In this document: positions 1 through 8,668 of the stretch, piece after piece | Layout of the letters: each line of letters begins with the position of its first letter | How positions within the stretch are numbered: position 1 is the stretch's first letter | Assembly (NCBI GenBank): GCA_017446775.1 | Contig: JAFSQE010000022.1 | Span: forward strand, 62,001 to 126,000 | Source: Bacteroidales bacterium | GTDB taxonomy: Bacteria > Bacteroidota > Bacteroidia > Bacteroidales > UBA932 | Length of the DNA stretch: 64,000 bases | Reading direction: 5' to 3' | Made by a program: the position numbers and the translations under genes | The notes under the pieces: generated by a model | The model's input: only the letters and a program-made list of their open reading frames with translations | Told to the model about the DNA's origin: nothing | The model's database searches: none

Positions 1-1170
1 GTAATTTGATGTGTCCAGCGGCAGGATGCCGTTGTTTTCCATAAGGACGGCGCTCTGGTCGGCAATCTCCTTGGCCAGGGCAAGATGACTGGCACTGCGG
101 GCGGTCGGGGCGGCGTTGCTGCCAGAGCCGTCGAACAGCCCGAGTTGGAATTTGACACGAAGAATCCTGCGCACATCTTCGTCAATCAGCCGTTCGTCCA
201 GCACACCGTCTTTTACAAGTTGGACAAGGTTGCCGTAGGCACCCATAACGTTGAGGTCTATGCCGGCCTTGACTGCAAGAAGTGCCGCCTCGTCGTTTGT
301 GGAAACACAATGGTGATAGTTTTCAAGCCTCTCGACCGCGCCCCAGTCGGCGTAGGTGTAACCCTCGAAGCCGAGTTCGCCGCGCAGCAGGTCGGTCATA
401 TAATATCTGGAGCCTGTTACCGCAACGCCGTCGTAGCTGCTGTAGCAGCTCATCAGCGAGAGAGGCGATGTTTCTGTAATAACCCTTCTGAAAGGGTAGA
501 GGTAGAGACTTCGCAGCTGACGCTCCCCGCCGCTCACGCTGGAGCAGTTAAGCCCGCCGGTAGGGGAGCCGTGCGCAATGAAGTGCTTGGGGGTGCAGGC
601 TACACCGTTGCTCTGGTAGCCGCTGATAAATGCGGTGGCATTCTCCGCTATGAGGAATGGGTCCTCGCCAAATGTCTCTTCTACACGTCCCCAGCGGGCG
701 TCGCGGGCGATGTCAAGGACAGGGGAGAGAACTTGGGAGACGCCCGTGTAGGCGGCTTCCCGGGCGCAGGCCTCAGCCATCTGTCGCACAAGGTCCGGAT
801 TAAAGCAGCTGCCCTGTGCAACAGCGTGCGGGAAGATGGTGCTGCCGTTTATGAGCAGCCCCTGGATCCCCTCTGTGGTGACAATCACCGGAATTGAAAG
901 CCGGGTGCTGTCGCGCATATAATCCTGTACCCTGGCCGACAGGTCGCGGAACTGCTCCACGTCACTGTTGAGGGAGAATACTGTCCCCCAGCTGTTACCA
1001 TTGAATACTTCCGAGAGGTCGCTGTCGTAGTCCACAAAGCGGTTCTGCATCTGGCATACCTTCTCTTCCAGGGTCATACAGCCCAAAATGCCGTCGATTC
1101 GCTTCTCCACGGAATCGACGGCAGTGCATGCTGTAAGGCACGGCAGCAGCAACAGCAGCAGCCGTCTCAT
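1..1170 (-). CDS. Glycoside hydrolase family 3 beta-glycosidase, 3' end cut by window
   Basis: A leftward reading frame of 390 codons runs off the window edge. It starts MRRLLLLLLPCLTAC, a lipoprotein signal with the lipobox cysteine near residue 15. The GH3 N-terminal TIM-barrel signature follows: RDARWGRVEETFGEDPFL, KHFIAHG, and the nucleophile region GYTYADWGAVERL, where the Asp of ADWG is the likely catalytic nucleophile (most relatives have SDW). The visible part ends just as the alpha/beta sandwich domain begins (QSAVLMENNGILPLD). Family members remove terminal beta-linked glucose or xylose, or alpha-L-arabinose; the exact substrate cannot be read. The start ATG overlaps the stop of the upstream esterase as ATGA (1167-1170), so it is probably translationally coupled and is the last visible gene of the PUL operon. 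Confidence 0.9.
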   Translation of the reverse strand, partial: MRRLLLLLLPCLTACTAVDSVEKRIDGILGCMTLEEKVCQMQNRFVDYDSDLSEVFNGNSWGTVFSLNSDVEQFRDLSARVQDYMRDSTRLSIPVIVTTEGIQGLLINGSTIFPHAVAQGSCFNPDLVRQMAEACAREAAYTGVSQVLSPVLDIARDARWGRVEETFGEDPFLIAENATAFISGYQSNGVACTPKHFIAHGSPTGGLNCSSVSGGERQLRSLYLYPFRRVITETSPLSLMSCYSSYDGVAVTGSRYYMTDLLRGELGFEGYTYADWGAVERLENYHHCVSTNDEAALLAVKAGIDLNVMGAYGNLVQLVKDGVLDERLIDEDVRRILRVKFQLGLFDGSGSNAAPTARSASHLALAKEIADQSAVLMENNGILPLDTSNY

Positions 1171-1976
1171 CGGTTGAAAAATTTATAGTGGAACATAAGC
1201 TGGTAGTCGATAGCATTCTGCCAATAGGTGAACCAGTGTGTCCCGGGGCGGGTTATAAAGTCATGGTCGATACCGGCTCCAAGCAGACGGGTGTGCAGGT
1301 CCTTGTTCATCTCCAGCATAAAGTCATCCTCGCCGCAATCGATGATTATTGCAAGGTCACCTTGCTTGATGCGGGAAATCTGGTTTACCACGCATACGGA
1401 ATCCCAGCGCTGGGAGTTGTTTGCGTAGTTGCCCAGAATGGCCTCCAGATCCCAGTTGTTTGGGTGTACCCTCAGATCGGGGCATCCGCTCATACTGCCG
1501 GCCGAGCCCCAGATATCCGGATGGCGCATCGCCAGAAACAACGCGCCGTGACCGCCCATACTAAGGCCGGATATTGCCCTGTGGCGACTGTCGGCCACTG
1601 TGTTGTAATGCTTGTCCACAAACGGGACAAGTTCTTCTGCAAAGAAGGTTTCGTACTGGCTGTCCGGCCTTACAGGCGAGTCTATATACCAGCTGTTGCC
1701 GGCATCGGGGCATACGATTATAAAGCCCCAGATGTCGGCAAGCATGCCAAGGTCCCTGCGAATGGATGGCCAGAAACGGAAGTCGCCGTTGTGCCCGTGC
1801 AGCAGGTAAACACTGGGGCGGGGATTCTCTCCGGCGGCGTCTGGTACCAGCACGATGGCATTTATATCCTTGTCCATAACAGCGCTGTGAACCTTTAGCG
1901 TGTCGGCACGGAAGGCCGATACGCTGATGCAGGATAAGGACAATAATGCCGCAAAAACCGGTTTCAGAAATCTCAT
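1167..1976 (-). CDS. Secreted putative esterase (esterase D / FrmB-like, PF00756 type)
   Basis: A 269-residue alpha/beta hydrolase with an N-terminal signal peptide (about residues 1-21). The nucleophile elbow is GLSMGGHGA, with Ser near residue 139. YLLHGHNGDF is the oxyanion-side motif, DCGEDDF probably holds the acid, and a His lies in the RPGTHWF segment. This fold is common among feruloyl and acetyl esterases of plant cell-wall PULs. Both ends overlap neighbours as ATGA: its start with the stop of the GH43 gene (1973-1976), its stop with the GH3 start. It is related to the esterase domain of the gene at 17117. It probably removes ester decorations from the glycan that the GH43 and GH3 enzymes cut, but the acyl group is inference. 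Confidence 0.85.
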   Translation of the reverse strand: MRFLKPVFAALLSLSCISVSAFRADTLKVHSAVMDKDINAIVLVPDAAGENPRPSVYLLHGHNGDFRFWPSIRRDLGMLADIWGFIIVCPDAGNSWYIDSPVRPDSQYETFFAEELVPFVDKHYNTVADSRHRAISGLSMGGHGALFLAMRHPDIWGSAGSMSGCPDLRVHPNNWDLEAILGNYANNSQRWDSVCVVNQISRIKQGDLAIIIDCGEDDFMLEMNKDLHTRLLGAGIDHDFITRPGTHWFTYWQNAIDYQLMFHYKFFNR

Positions 1977-3013
1977 AGGGCCGGAACGACGCTGCTTTCG
2001 TAGGTGGGTACACCGTTGCCTATCGCAGGCCAGCCGTCAACCCAGGTGAGCCGGTCCAGCATCAGGAGTCTTCCGACATCCTGCCTGCCCTCTACCCACG
2101 CGTGGTAAAGGATCCAGTCAGTGCCCGCCTTGTCGGTGATTATTCCGGAGCAGTGGCCCGGGCTGCGGAACCCGTTGCCGGCAGCAAGGAAGAAGTCCAC
2201 GGGTGCGCCCTTGGCGACATCTTTCCCGGCCTTGTTCAGGTACGGCCCAAGGAGGCTGGTGGAACGTGCTGCGCCCAGCTTGTAGTGGAGCTCGTATTCA
2301 GCTGCCCCCTCCGACAGGAACAAATAATAATAACCGTCTTTCTTGCAGATCTTTGCGGCCTCCAGCCCGTATCCGTCATATCCGGCAAGGTGTATCCTTT
2401 CGGCGCCTTCCTTGACCTTGAGGCCGTCCTCGGTGAGCTCGATGGCCCAAATTCCGTAGTAGGATCCGCACACCATCCAGTTGCGTCCGCCATCCTGCAC
2501 CAGGCAGGGGTCGATGGACCAGCGTATGCCCACCTCGCCAGAGATGAACAACTTGCCCTCGTCCTTCCACGGACCTTCGGGTTTATCTGCGGTGGCCACG
2601 CCAATGCCGTGCTGCCAGCCTTCCGGGCTGTTGGACGGAGCGTAGGCATAGTAGAGGACATACTTGTCGCCGATTTTGTTGATATCCGGAGCCCACAGCC
2701 CGCCGGTATTGGCACCGTCGAGTTTGGGGTGTACGACTGGGAAAACCTCACCCACTACTGTCCAGTCGATAAGGTTATGGGAGCGTGCTATAGGCATGCC
2801 GTCATAAGCCTCACCGGAACCGTAGGCGTAGAACAATCCGTCATCACCTTGTATTACAGAGGGGTCCGGAACACAGACGGCAGAGACTGGGTTGGTAAAT
2901 GATGTCCTCACAACGGGGGTCTCTTCCTGGTCGTTAATGCCGGAACAGGATATGACCCCCGCCGCAAGGGCAATCAAAAGGGCCGCAGAAAAAATGGATG
3001 AACCTTTTTTCAT
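1973..3013 (-). CDS. Glycoside hydrolase family 43 lipoprotein
   Basis: A five-bladed beta-propeller glycosidase carried as a lipoprotein (signal ending AAGVISC). Visible GH43 marks are VPDPSVI with the catalytic base Asp, WSIDPCLV with the second Asp, and an acidic Glu in the GYGLEAAK segment. The family mainly cuts alpha-L-arabinofuranosyl or beta-xylosyl linkages. The reading frame can be extended upstream through a TTG at 3022, but the ATG at 3013 (MKKGSS) gives a clean lipoprotein signal and is preferred. It lies 21 bp after the upstream gene and overlaps the esterase start by 4 bp, so it belongs to the PUL operon. Exo or endo action cannot be assigned. Confidence 0.87.
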   Translation of the reverse strand: MKKGSSIFSAALLIALAAGVISCSGINDQEETPVVRTSFTNPVSAVCVPDPSVIQGDDGLFYAYGSGEAYDGMPIARSHNLIDWTVVGEVFPVVHPKLDGANTGGLWAPDINKIGDKYVLYYAYAPSNSPEGWQHGIGVATADKPEGPWKDEGKLFISGEVGIRWSIDPCLVQDGGRNWMVCGSYYGIWAIELTEDGLKVKEGAERIHLAGYDGYGLEAAKICKKDGYYYLFLSEGAAEYELHYKLGAARSTSLLGPYLNKAGKDVAKGAPVDFFLAAGNGFRSPGHCSGIITDKAGTDWILYHAWVEGRQDVGRLLMLDRLTWVDGWPAIGNGVPTYESSVVPAL

Positions 3014-3034
3014 TATTGGCAATGAGTTTTTTGA

Positions 3035-4084
3035 TTATTCAGCTGCCTGCTCTATTGCAAGACCCTCTTCGGGACCGAATACCACGCTGCCGTCGGCATT
3101 GGTAAACCAAACGTTGATGGCGGTGATGTTGGCACTCTCGCCTACGCCAAAGAAGCTCTTGGGATAGATGTAGGTTACAAACTGGCTGCCGTCCTTCTTC
3201 ATAGCGACGGTCTTTGCCGCAACGGCTTTGCCGTCTGCGGTGCAGGTGGCCTTGAGATAAACCACATCGCTGCTTTCCAGATCGGTGCCGGCAGGGGTGA
3301 ACTTGGCTCCGATATAGTCGCCGAAACGTGCTCCGGCAGGGCTGAATGTTACGAACTTGTCATAGTCGATTGCAGAGACGGTAACGGTCTGGGCTTCACT
3401 GACATGGTAGTAATCGGGGCTGGGGCCGTGAATGCTGGGGTCGTAGCCGAATCCCTGGGAGCCAAGGCCGAGGCCGGTGATGCAGGATGCAACAGCACTC
3501 TTGAATTCAAAGACGTCACTGCCGGCTTTTGTCTTGATGGTAACGAATGCCTTGCCGGCATCGTTGGGACGTACATAGTGCTCGCCGGTAGAAGCGTCGG
3601 TGGCATTGCTGTCACCGCCGCGGACAGAAATCTCTGTGGTACCCTTGAATACTACCCATTCCATTTCGTCGGTATTCTCAAGCATACCTAATTTCTCTGC
3701 CATAGCTTCGGGATAGGGCTTGCCTGTTGCTGGCTCTATGTCTTCTGCTGTTACCAGAACCATAGCCTCGTTTGTTACATCATAACCCGGTTTCTTGGGG
3801 TGGCCGGGATCCTTGGCTTCATCAAAGAAGAAATCGGCCATACCCTGAGTGGTATATGTAGCGGTAATGCCCTTGTTTGTGACATCCCATGACTTGGGGA
3901 GGAGGAGGCCGACTACAAGGAAGCCGTTGCCATCGTTGGTGGCGTCAACTTCAACGGTAGCGGTGACGGTGAAGTCGCCATTGATCTTTGCGTTAGAGGG
4001 GAACACAACGTCCTTGACCTCAATGCAGGAGAAAACGATAAGTGCCAGTGCGATAATGGCAGCTGCGGATATTCTCTTTTTCAT
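3035..4084 (-). CDS. PUL lipoprotein, probable DUF4961-type, second copy
   Basis: About 349 residues, beginning MKKRISAAAIIALALIVFSC, a lipoprotein signal. The body is beta-rich with the phrase LLLPKSWDVTNKG and a C-terminal IYPKSFFGVG..ITAINVWFTNADGS segment. The same phrases recur in the protein at 7149-8171 (MLVPRAWDVTNTA; FPRHYFGLDRKAEITNLYLYFTNKDGS), so the two are paralogues. The layout resembles the DUF4961 family that accompanies SusCD systems in Bacteroidota; I assign that name from memory only. A longer frame begins with TTG at 4099, but the ATG at 4084 is preceded by GGAGGA at a normal distance. It is probably a cell-surface glycan-binding or assembly component. Confidence 0.75.
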   Translation of the reverse strand: MKKRISAAAIIALALIVFSCIEVKDVVFPSNAKINGDFTVTATVEVDATNDGNGFLVVGLLLPKSWDVTNKGITATYTTQGMADFFFDEAKDPGHPKKPGYDVTNEAMVLVTAEDIEPATGKPYPEAMAEKLGMLENTDEMEWVVFKGTTEISVRGGDSNATDASTGEHYVRPNDAGKAFVTIKTKAGSDVFEFKSAVASCITGLGLGSQGFGYDPSIHGPSPDYYHVSEAQTVTVSAIDYDKFVTFSPAGARFGDYIGAKFTPAGTDLESSDVVYLKATCTADGKAVAAKTVAMKKDGSQFVTYIYPKSFFGVGESANITAINVWFTNADGSVVFGPEEGLAIEQAAE

Positions 4085-4099
4085 ATTGCTGTCCTCCAA

Positions 4100-4537
4100 T
4101 TATTTCTTAGCCAATACATATTCATAACTAACGCCCTTGCCGTCCAGGGTAAAGGGGATGGTAATCTTGCCGTTGTCGTAGCCGACCAGATTAGTCATAT
4201 CGGAAGTGCGGCAGAGCATCTTCTTGGTGGCGTCGTAGTAGCACTCTGTCTCTGATGTGGGCAGAGTGAAACCATAGTTGCTGTGAGGGATGCTGCCGTT
4301 GTTGATGGTGATGGCGGAAGGTTTGCCGTCGGTAATCTTGAGGGTCAGATTGAAGGAGTCAAACCATTCGAAGAAGGGCTTGATGTCAACGCTTGCTCCG
4401 CCTGCGGTCTGGAGTACCTGTGAAATGGTGTACTCGGCGGTCTCAACTACAGGTTCCGGATCGGGTTCCGGCGTGGGTTTGTCGCAACCTGCCAGAAGGA
4501 AGGCTGCGGCAGCAAAAAGCAGTAGATACTTTTTCAT
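4100..4537 (-). CDS. Small PUL lipoprotein, probable DUF5004-type, second copy
   Basis: A 145-residue lipoprotein (LLAGC lipobox near residue 18) with a Pro/Glu-rich linker after the cysteine and one small beta-rich domain. It is paralogous to the protein at 8155-8661: both share the order (F/Y)F(E/D)(W/F)F(D/E)(S/T)F, then a DGK turn, then EC(Y/F)YD near the middle. It lies directly before the larger lipoprotein of the pair and after the short susC-like gene. It is probably surface exposed and linked to the SusC complex; no enzyme motif is seen. The DUF5004 label is a recollection of families found in this genomic position and was not tested. Confidence 0.72.
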   Translation of the reverse strand: MKKYLLLFAAAAFLLAGCDKPTPEPDPEPVVETAEYTISQVLQTAGGASVDIKPFFEWFDSFNLTLKITDGKPSAITINNGSIPHSNYGFTLPTSETECYYDATKKMLCRTSDMTNLVGYDNGKITIPFTLDGKGVSYEYVLAKK

Positions 4538-4559
4538 AAATGATAGTGTTAATGATAGG

Positions 4560-7145
4560 TTAGAATATTAGTTTAATGTTTCCTGTGATTGTCATGGGCC
4601 TTGGATAGGAGTAGAAGTCATATCCGATGCCTGTATAGTATGTACCCGCGCCGACTTCCGGGTCAAGGCCGGAGTAGCCGGTGAGTATGAGCGGGTTCTC
4701 TACGGTGATGCCCGCCACGACAGATTTCGCCGGCTCGAAATTCTTCAGCAGGCTGCGCTTGAGGTCGTAGCTGAGGGCGATGGTCCTTATTCGCAGGTAG
4801 TCTCCCTTTTCCAGGGCCAGGCTGCCGCAATCCTCCCCGAAACCGGTGTCGGTGGGGAGCCTGAGCCTGGCATAAGCAGCATCCTGGTTGTCGGTGGTCC
4901 AGGAATTTGCCGGAACTTCGGCAAGAGAGTTGCTCTCTATGGCGTGGGTCACAAGGGCAGCCTTGGTCAGATTGGCCACCTTGAAGCCCCATGCGGCGGA
5001 AAGGTCGATGTACAGGTTGAATCCCGACAGGTTGAAGTTGTTGGCCAGCGAGGCGTTGCCCTTGGGCAGGGCGCTGCCCAGGTAGACCTCTTCCCCAAGC
5101 TTGTAGTTGCCGGGGCGGCTGCCCGCAATCACGGCGTCGGCAATCTCGGAAACTTTCCAGACACCATCGTACGGCCTCATCTTCCAGCGTGCCAGTTCTT
5201 CGCCCGCCTCGACGGCGCCGCCGTGGTTCACTGCATCTCCTTCATAAGAGGCGAGGCGGCAGTTGTTGGTGTAGAAGATGGCGTTGATGTCCCAACGGAA
5301 GTTGTCGGTGGCAACGGGCGATGCGCCAAGGGTGACTTCGACGCCGCTGTTGGAGAGCACGGAGCCGGTGTCGGGACGGCAGGTGGTCTTCCTGGAATAC
5401 CAGTCGGCGCTGATGGTAAGTCCTGCAAAGTTGAGAGCCATATCAAACCCGGCGTCGATGCCGGTGGAGCGCTCCCACACACTTGCAAACCCAGTCAGGT
5501 TGCCGCCTGCGCCATAGCTTGCACGCAGGTCCAGGCTGCCAAGGATATTCCTGGCAGAGGCCATCCAGGGCTCGCTGGCGAGTTTCCATTTTGCAGCCAC
5601 GAACGGGCTCAGGCAGCTACGGAGATCGTCTTCAAACAGGGAGCAGGTGTCCCTGCGGATGCCGGCGGTGAGCACGTATCGGCCCAGCAGGATCTGGGTG
5701 GTGCGGGCATAAAGCGACCACAAGTTGTAATCGTACTGGTCTGATATAGGCTGTACCAGTTTGGTGCCGGCGCCAAGGTTATAGTGCTCGAACAGCCCCG
5801 TGGACATCTGCTGTGCCCCCAGGCGGTCGCTGTAGTAGCTGCTGGAGTGCCATGCTCCGCCGGCGGTGAATTCGCTGCGGAGTGCGCCTGAGGCAAAGTC
5901 GTGGCGCCAGGTCAGATAGTCGTCGGTGCCCCAGTTCCACGAGTTGGCGTACGTGATGTAGGCGTGGTTGCCGGTATCCTCGTTGGACCAGTAATATAGC
6001 CCGTCGGGGCGGAAATCGGTATTCTTGTAATTGACAGTGCGGTAGTTGCCGCTGAGGGTCAGGGTCAGTTCACTTGACAGGTGGAAGTCAAGCCCGAGGT
6101 TGCCCAGGAAGTAGTCGTTGGAGGTGTTGTTCTTGAGGCTGGTGAGCTGCTGCACCGGGTTGGAGCCATTGCCAGAAAGCAGTACATCGCTCTTTGCCCC
6201 CCAGGTGCCGTTTTCATATTTGACCGGAACCAGCGGCGGCATTTCGTACATCATACTCAGTGCGCCGAATGCGCTGCCTTCGTTGTCGGGCAGGCTTTCG
6301 CCGGTGCGGGAGTATGTTACAAGGCCGCGAATGTCAAGCCAGTCACTGATTTTGGAAGAGGCATTCACGGTGCCAGAGAGTCGGCTTGCGCCGGTACCCA
6401 GGACTACGCCCTGCACATCCTGCCAACCGAGGCTTGCATAAACCGTAGAGTTGTCGCCGGATTGTGAGAACGACAGGTTGTGGCGGTTCACAACCGCAGT
6501 GCGTGTGGACTCGTCCCACCAATCCGTGTCGTACTTGGGTATCATCTTGAGCTCGGCATCAATAACCTTGTAGTCTACGAAATTATCCATACGGGGCATA
6601 GGCGTTCCCGAGAAATCGTAGGCATGAAGCTGCATGTCCAGATATTGTGAGGAGTTCATCAGCGCCGGACGGCGGGTCAGAACACCTGCACCGACAGAGC
6701 CGGAATAGCTTACAGTGCCCTGCCTGGGGGCATCCTTGCCGCTTTTGGTGGTGATTACCACCACTCCGTTTGCACCGCGTACGCCATACAAAGCGGTGGC
6801 TGCTCCGTCCTTTAGGACAACGATCTTGTCTATGTCATCTATGTTGAGCGACTGGGGGTCTACCCCTTCTGCACCGTCCACCACATAGAGAGGGGTGCTC
6901 TCGCCGTTAACCGAACCCACGCCGCGGATAAGCAGCAGCGGGGCGCCACCGGGACGTCCTGAGGTGGAAATCACCTCCACGCCGGCAGCATTGCCGGCCA
7001 GTGCCTGAAGTATATTGATGTCCGACGGCCTGTCGTCAAGCAGGTCGCCGCCGATGATTGCATCCTGTGCCGTCAGGGGCAGACAGATCTGCGATGTCAG
7101 GAATATACAGCAAAATGTGCGTAAAAAGATTCTCATCGTATGCAT
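4560..7145 (-). CDS. Short SusC-like TonB-dependent outer membrane protein lacking the N-terminal domain
   Basis: 861 residues with a signal peptide (ends LPLTAQ). The plug domain begins almost at once: ILQALAGNAAGVEV, SGRPGGAPLLLIRGVGSV, PLYVVDGAEG, VLKDGAATALYGVRGANGVVVITTKSG. A beta-barrel follows and ends in an aromatic-rich terminus (ITGNIKLIF). The carboxypeptidase-regulatory-like domain normally found before the plug in SusC proteins, and present in the 1027-residue neighbour, is missing here. No SusD gene accompanies this copy; it sits between two paralogous lipoprotein pairs. The first ATG is 3 bp after the upstream stop; a second ATG at 7136 is also possible. It probably acts as an additional importer or as an alternative barrel for the locus. 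Confidence 0.85.
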   Translation of the reverse strand: MHTMRIFLRTFCCIFLTSQICLPLTAQDAIIGGDLLDDRPSDINILQALAGNAAGVEVISTSGRPGGAPLLLIRGVGSVNGESTPLYVVDGAEGVDPQSLNIDDIDKIVVLKDGAATALYGVRGANGVVVITTKSGKDAPRQGTVSYSGSVGAGVLTRRPALMNSSQYLDMQLHAYDFSGTPMPRMDNFVDYKVIDAELKMIPKYDTDWWDESTRTAVVNRHNLSFSQSGDNSTVYASLGWQDVQGVVLGTGASRLSGTVNASSKISDWLDIRGLVTYSRTGESLPDNEGSAFGALSMMYEMPPLVPVKYENGTWGAKSDVLLSGNGSNPVQQLTSLKNNTSNDYFLGNLGLDFHLSSELTLTLSGNYRTVNYKNTDFRPDGLYYWSNEDTGNHAYITYANSWNWGTDDYLTWRHDFASGALRSEFTAGGAWHSSSYYSDRLGAQQMSTGLFEHYNLGAGTKLVQPISDQYDYNLWSLYARTTQILLGRYVLTAGIRRDTCSLFEDDLRSCLSPFVAAKWKLASEPWMASARNILGSLDLRASYGAGGNLTGFASVWERSTGIDAGFDMALNFAGLTISADWYSRKTTCRPDTGSVLSNSGVEVTLGASPVATDNFRWDINAIFYTNNCRLASYEGDAVNHGGAVEAGEELARWKMRPYDGVWKVSEIADAVIAGSRPGNYKLGEEVYLGSALPKGNASLANNFNLSGFNLYIDLSAAWGFKVANLTKAALVTHAIESNSLAEVPANSWTTDNQDAAYARLRLPTDTGFGEDCGSLALEKGDYLRIRTIALSYDLKRSLLKNFEPAKSVVAGITVENPLILTGYSGLDPEVGAGTYYTGIGYDFYSYPRPMTITGNIKLIF

Positions 7146-7148
7146 CGG

Positions 7149-8171
7149 TTATTTATTGCTTTGCTTGAACCTGAAGCCCAGGTCGGCGCCTGCCGGCTTA
7201 ACAACCTTGCTTCCATCCTTGTTTGTAAAATAGAGATACAGATTGGTAATCTCGGCCTTGCGGTCAAGTCCAAAATAGTGGCGCGGGAAGATATACCTGC
7301 TGTATAATGTGTTGGAGACATTGTTCATACGGGTTGTCTCGTCCTTGCGGTCCAGGGTCACGGTGGTGCCGTCGGCCAGGTATACGGTGCCGCACATATA
7401 CACGTCGCGCTCGCCGTAGAGGGCGTTCTTCATCCCGCCAGCCTCGCTGGTGAATTGTACGCAGAAGAAGTCGCCGTAGCGGAAACTGGTAGGTACGGTG
7501 CTGGTAAGCGGATATGCTGTGTAGTCGGTGCTGCCGTCGCCCACCACGATGGTGCCGGTCTTCATATTATTCTTGAAGCCGACCCCTTCCCAGCCCTCGA
7601 TCTCACCTGCGAACTCAAACGCAAGGATGCACCGGATGGGGTCTTCGCCAGTCTTGAACTTGATTTTAACCTCAAGTTCGACGCGATAGTCGGCACCTGA
7701 CAGGTCTTGTACCGTGAGTTTGGTGGATTCATTTGTGAAGATAACCCATTCCATATCGCCGCCCACGTTGCCCATATCGCCGTAGCGCATATAATATGCC
7801 TGGCTCCACGTGAGGCCGGTGTATATCTCCAGACCCTCGGTACCGGTGGTCTTGGGCATCAGGACGTTGGAGATGGGCACCATCTTTTCGTCCACGGGAT
7901 CCTTGACCCCGTAGGCCTTTTCCAGGTTTTGGGAGGAGAGGGTCACCTCAGCCGTGTTGGTCACGTCCCAGGCCCTGGGCACCAGCATCGCGATGGCTAT
8001 GCCCTCGGGACCGTAGGCGGTCTGAGGCTTGATGGAGCCGCGCACGATGACCTCGGCAGTGGAATTGGTCTTGACCCCCGTGGGAATTATTACCTCCGAA
8101 AGCTGGAAGCAGGCGGTGACGGCCGCAACTATCGCAACCGCCCAAAGAATATGTCTAGTATGCTTTTTCAT
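7149..8171 (-). CDS. PUL lipoprotein, probable DUF4961-type, first copy
   Basis: About 340 residues. The start MKKHTRHILWAVAIVAAVTAC gives a lipoprotein signal. The body is beta-rich with MLVPRAWDVTNTA and a C-terminal FPRHYFGLDRKAEITNLYL segment, matching the paralogue at 3035-4084. The frame extends to a GTG at 8180, but ATG 8171 is the more likely start. The first 17 bases overlap the end of the upstream gene in another frame (8155-8171), so the two are probably translationally coupled. No catalytic motif is visible. Its place immediately after susC-susD suggests a surface accessory of the transporter, comparable in role (not in sequence) to SusE/SusF. Confidence 0.75.
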   Translation of the reverse strand: MKKHTRHILWAVAIVAAVTACFQLSEVIIPTGVKTNSTAEVIVRGSIKPQTAYGPEGIAIAMLVPRAWDVTNTAEVTLSSQNLEKAYGVKDPVDEKMVPISNVLMPKTTGTEGLEIYTGLTWSQAYYMRYGDMGNVGGDMEWVIFTNESTKLTVQDLSGADYRVELEVKIKFKTGEDPIRCILAFEFAGEIEGWEGVGFKNNMKTGTIVVGDGSTDYTAYPLTSTVPTSFRYGDFFCVQFTSEAGGMKNALYGERDVYMCGTVYLADGTTVTLDRKDETTRMNNVSNTLYSRYIFPRHYFGLDRKAEITNLYLYFTNKDGSKVVKPAGADLGFRFKQSNK

Positions 8172-8661
8172 AATCCTCACGTGTGGTTTCTAATGTCTTG
8201 AAGGTGACTTTGTAATTGATTTCCTGGCTGTCGAGCACGAATTTCACCACGAATTCGCCACCCTCGAATGTAGCCAGTGTCTCTCCCGTTGCAAGTTTAA
8301 GGGCGTGCGGGATAGCCGTCTCATCGTAGAAACATTCTACCTTGCCGGCAGGGAGATTGAAGGGATAGATGTCGCAGGGAAGATCGCCATAGTTGATATC
8401 CAGGAACGACAACTTGCCGTCCACTACATAAATCTTGAGAGTGAATGTCTCAAAAAAGTCAAAATAGGGGGCGATGTTTATTCCGGCAGGGTTCTTGGCG
8501 TCAAACTCCAGGAACTGACGGATTCCGTAGGTAAATTCATAGTCCTTGTCTGTGTCGTGCGCCATTTGCTTGTCTGTGGGAGCGACCTCCACGCAGCCGG
8601 CAAGAGGCAGTACCGCCGCAAGGCACACAGTCATAAGTATCTTTTTGAACATATCTTTCAT
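8155..8661 (-). CDS. Small PUL lipoprotein, probable DUF5004-type, first copy
   Basis: A 168-residue lipoprotein (signal ending LPLAGC). One beta-rich domain carries PYFDFFETF and VECFYDETA, shared with the paralogue at 4100-4537. It follows susD by 7 bp and overlaps the next gene by 17 bp. Unlike the second copy, it lacks the Pro/Glu linker after the lipobox and has a longer C-terminal tail (TLETTREDYEKAY), part of which is encoded by the overlap. It is probably an outer-leaflet component of the SusCD assembly; function not shown by sequence. Confidence 0.75.
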   Translation of the reverse strand: MKDMFKKILMTVCLAAVLPLAGCVEVAPTDKQMAHDTDKDYEFTYGIRQFLEFDAKNPAGINIAPYFDFFETFTLKIYVVDGKLSFLDINYGDLPCDIYPFNLPAGKVECFYDETAIPHALKLATGETLATFEGGEFVVKFVLDSQEINYKVTFKTLETTREDYEKAY

Positions 8662-8668
8662 AGGAACA

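Noticed and set aside
85..897. Long plus-strand open frame opposite the GH3 gene
   Set aside because: It is antisense to a clear GH3 reading frame and has no protein-like features.
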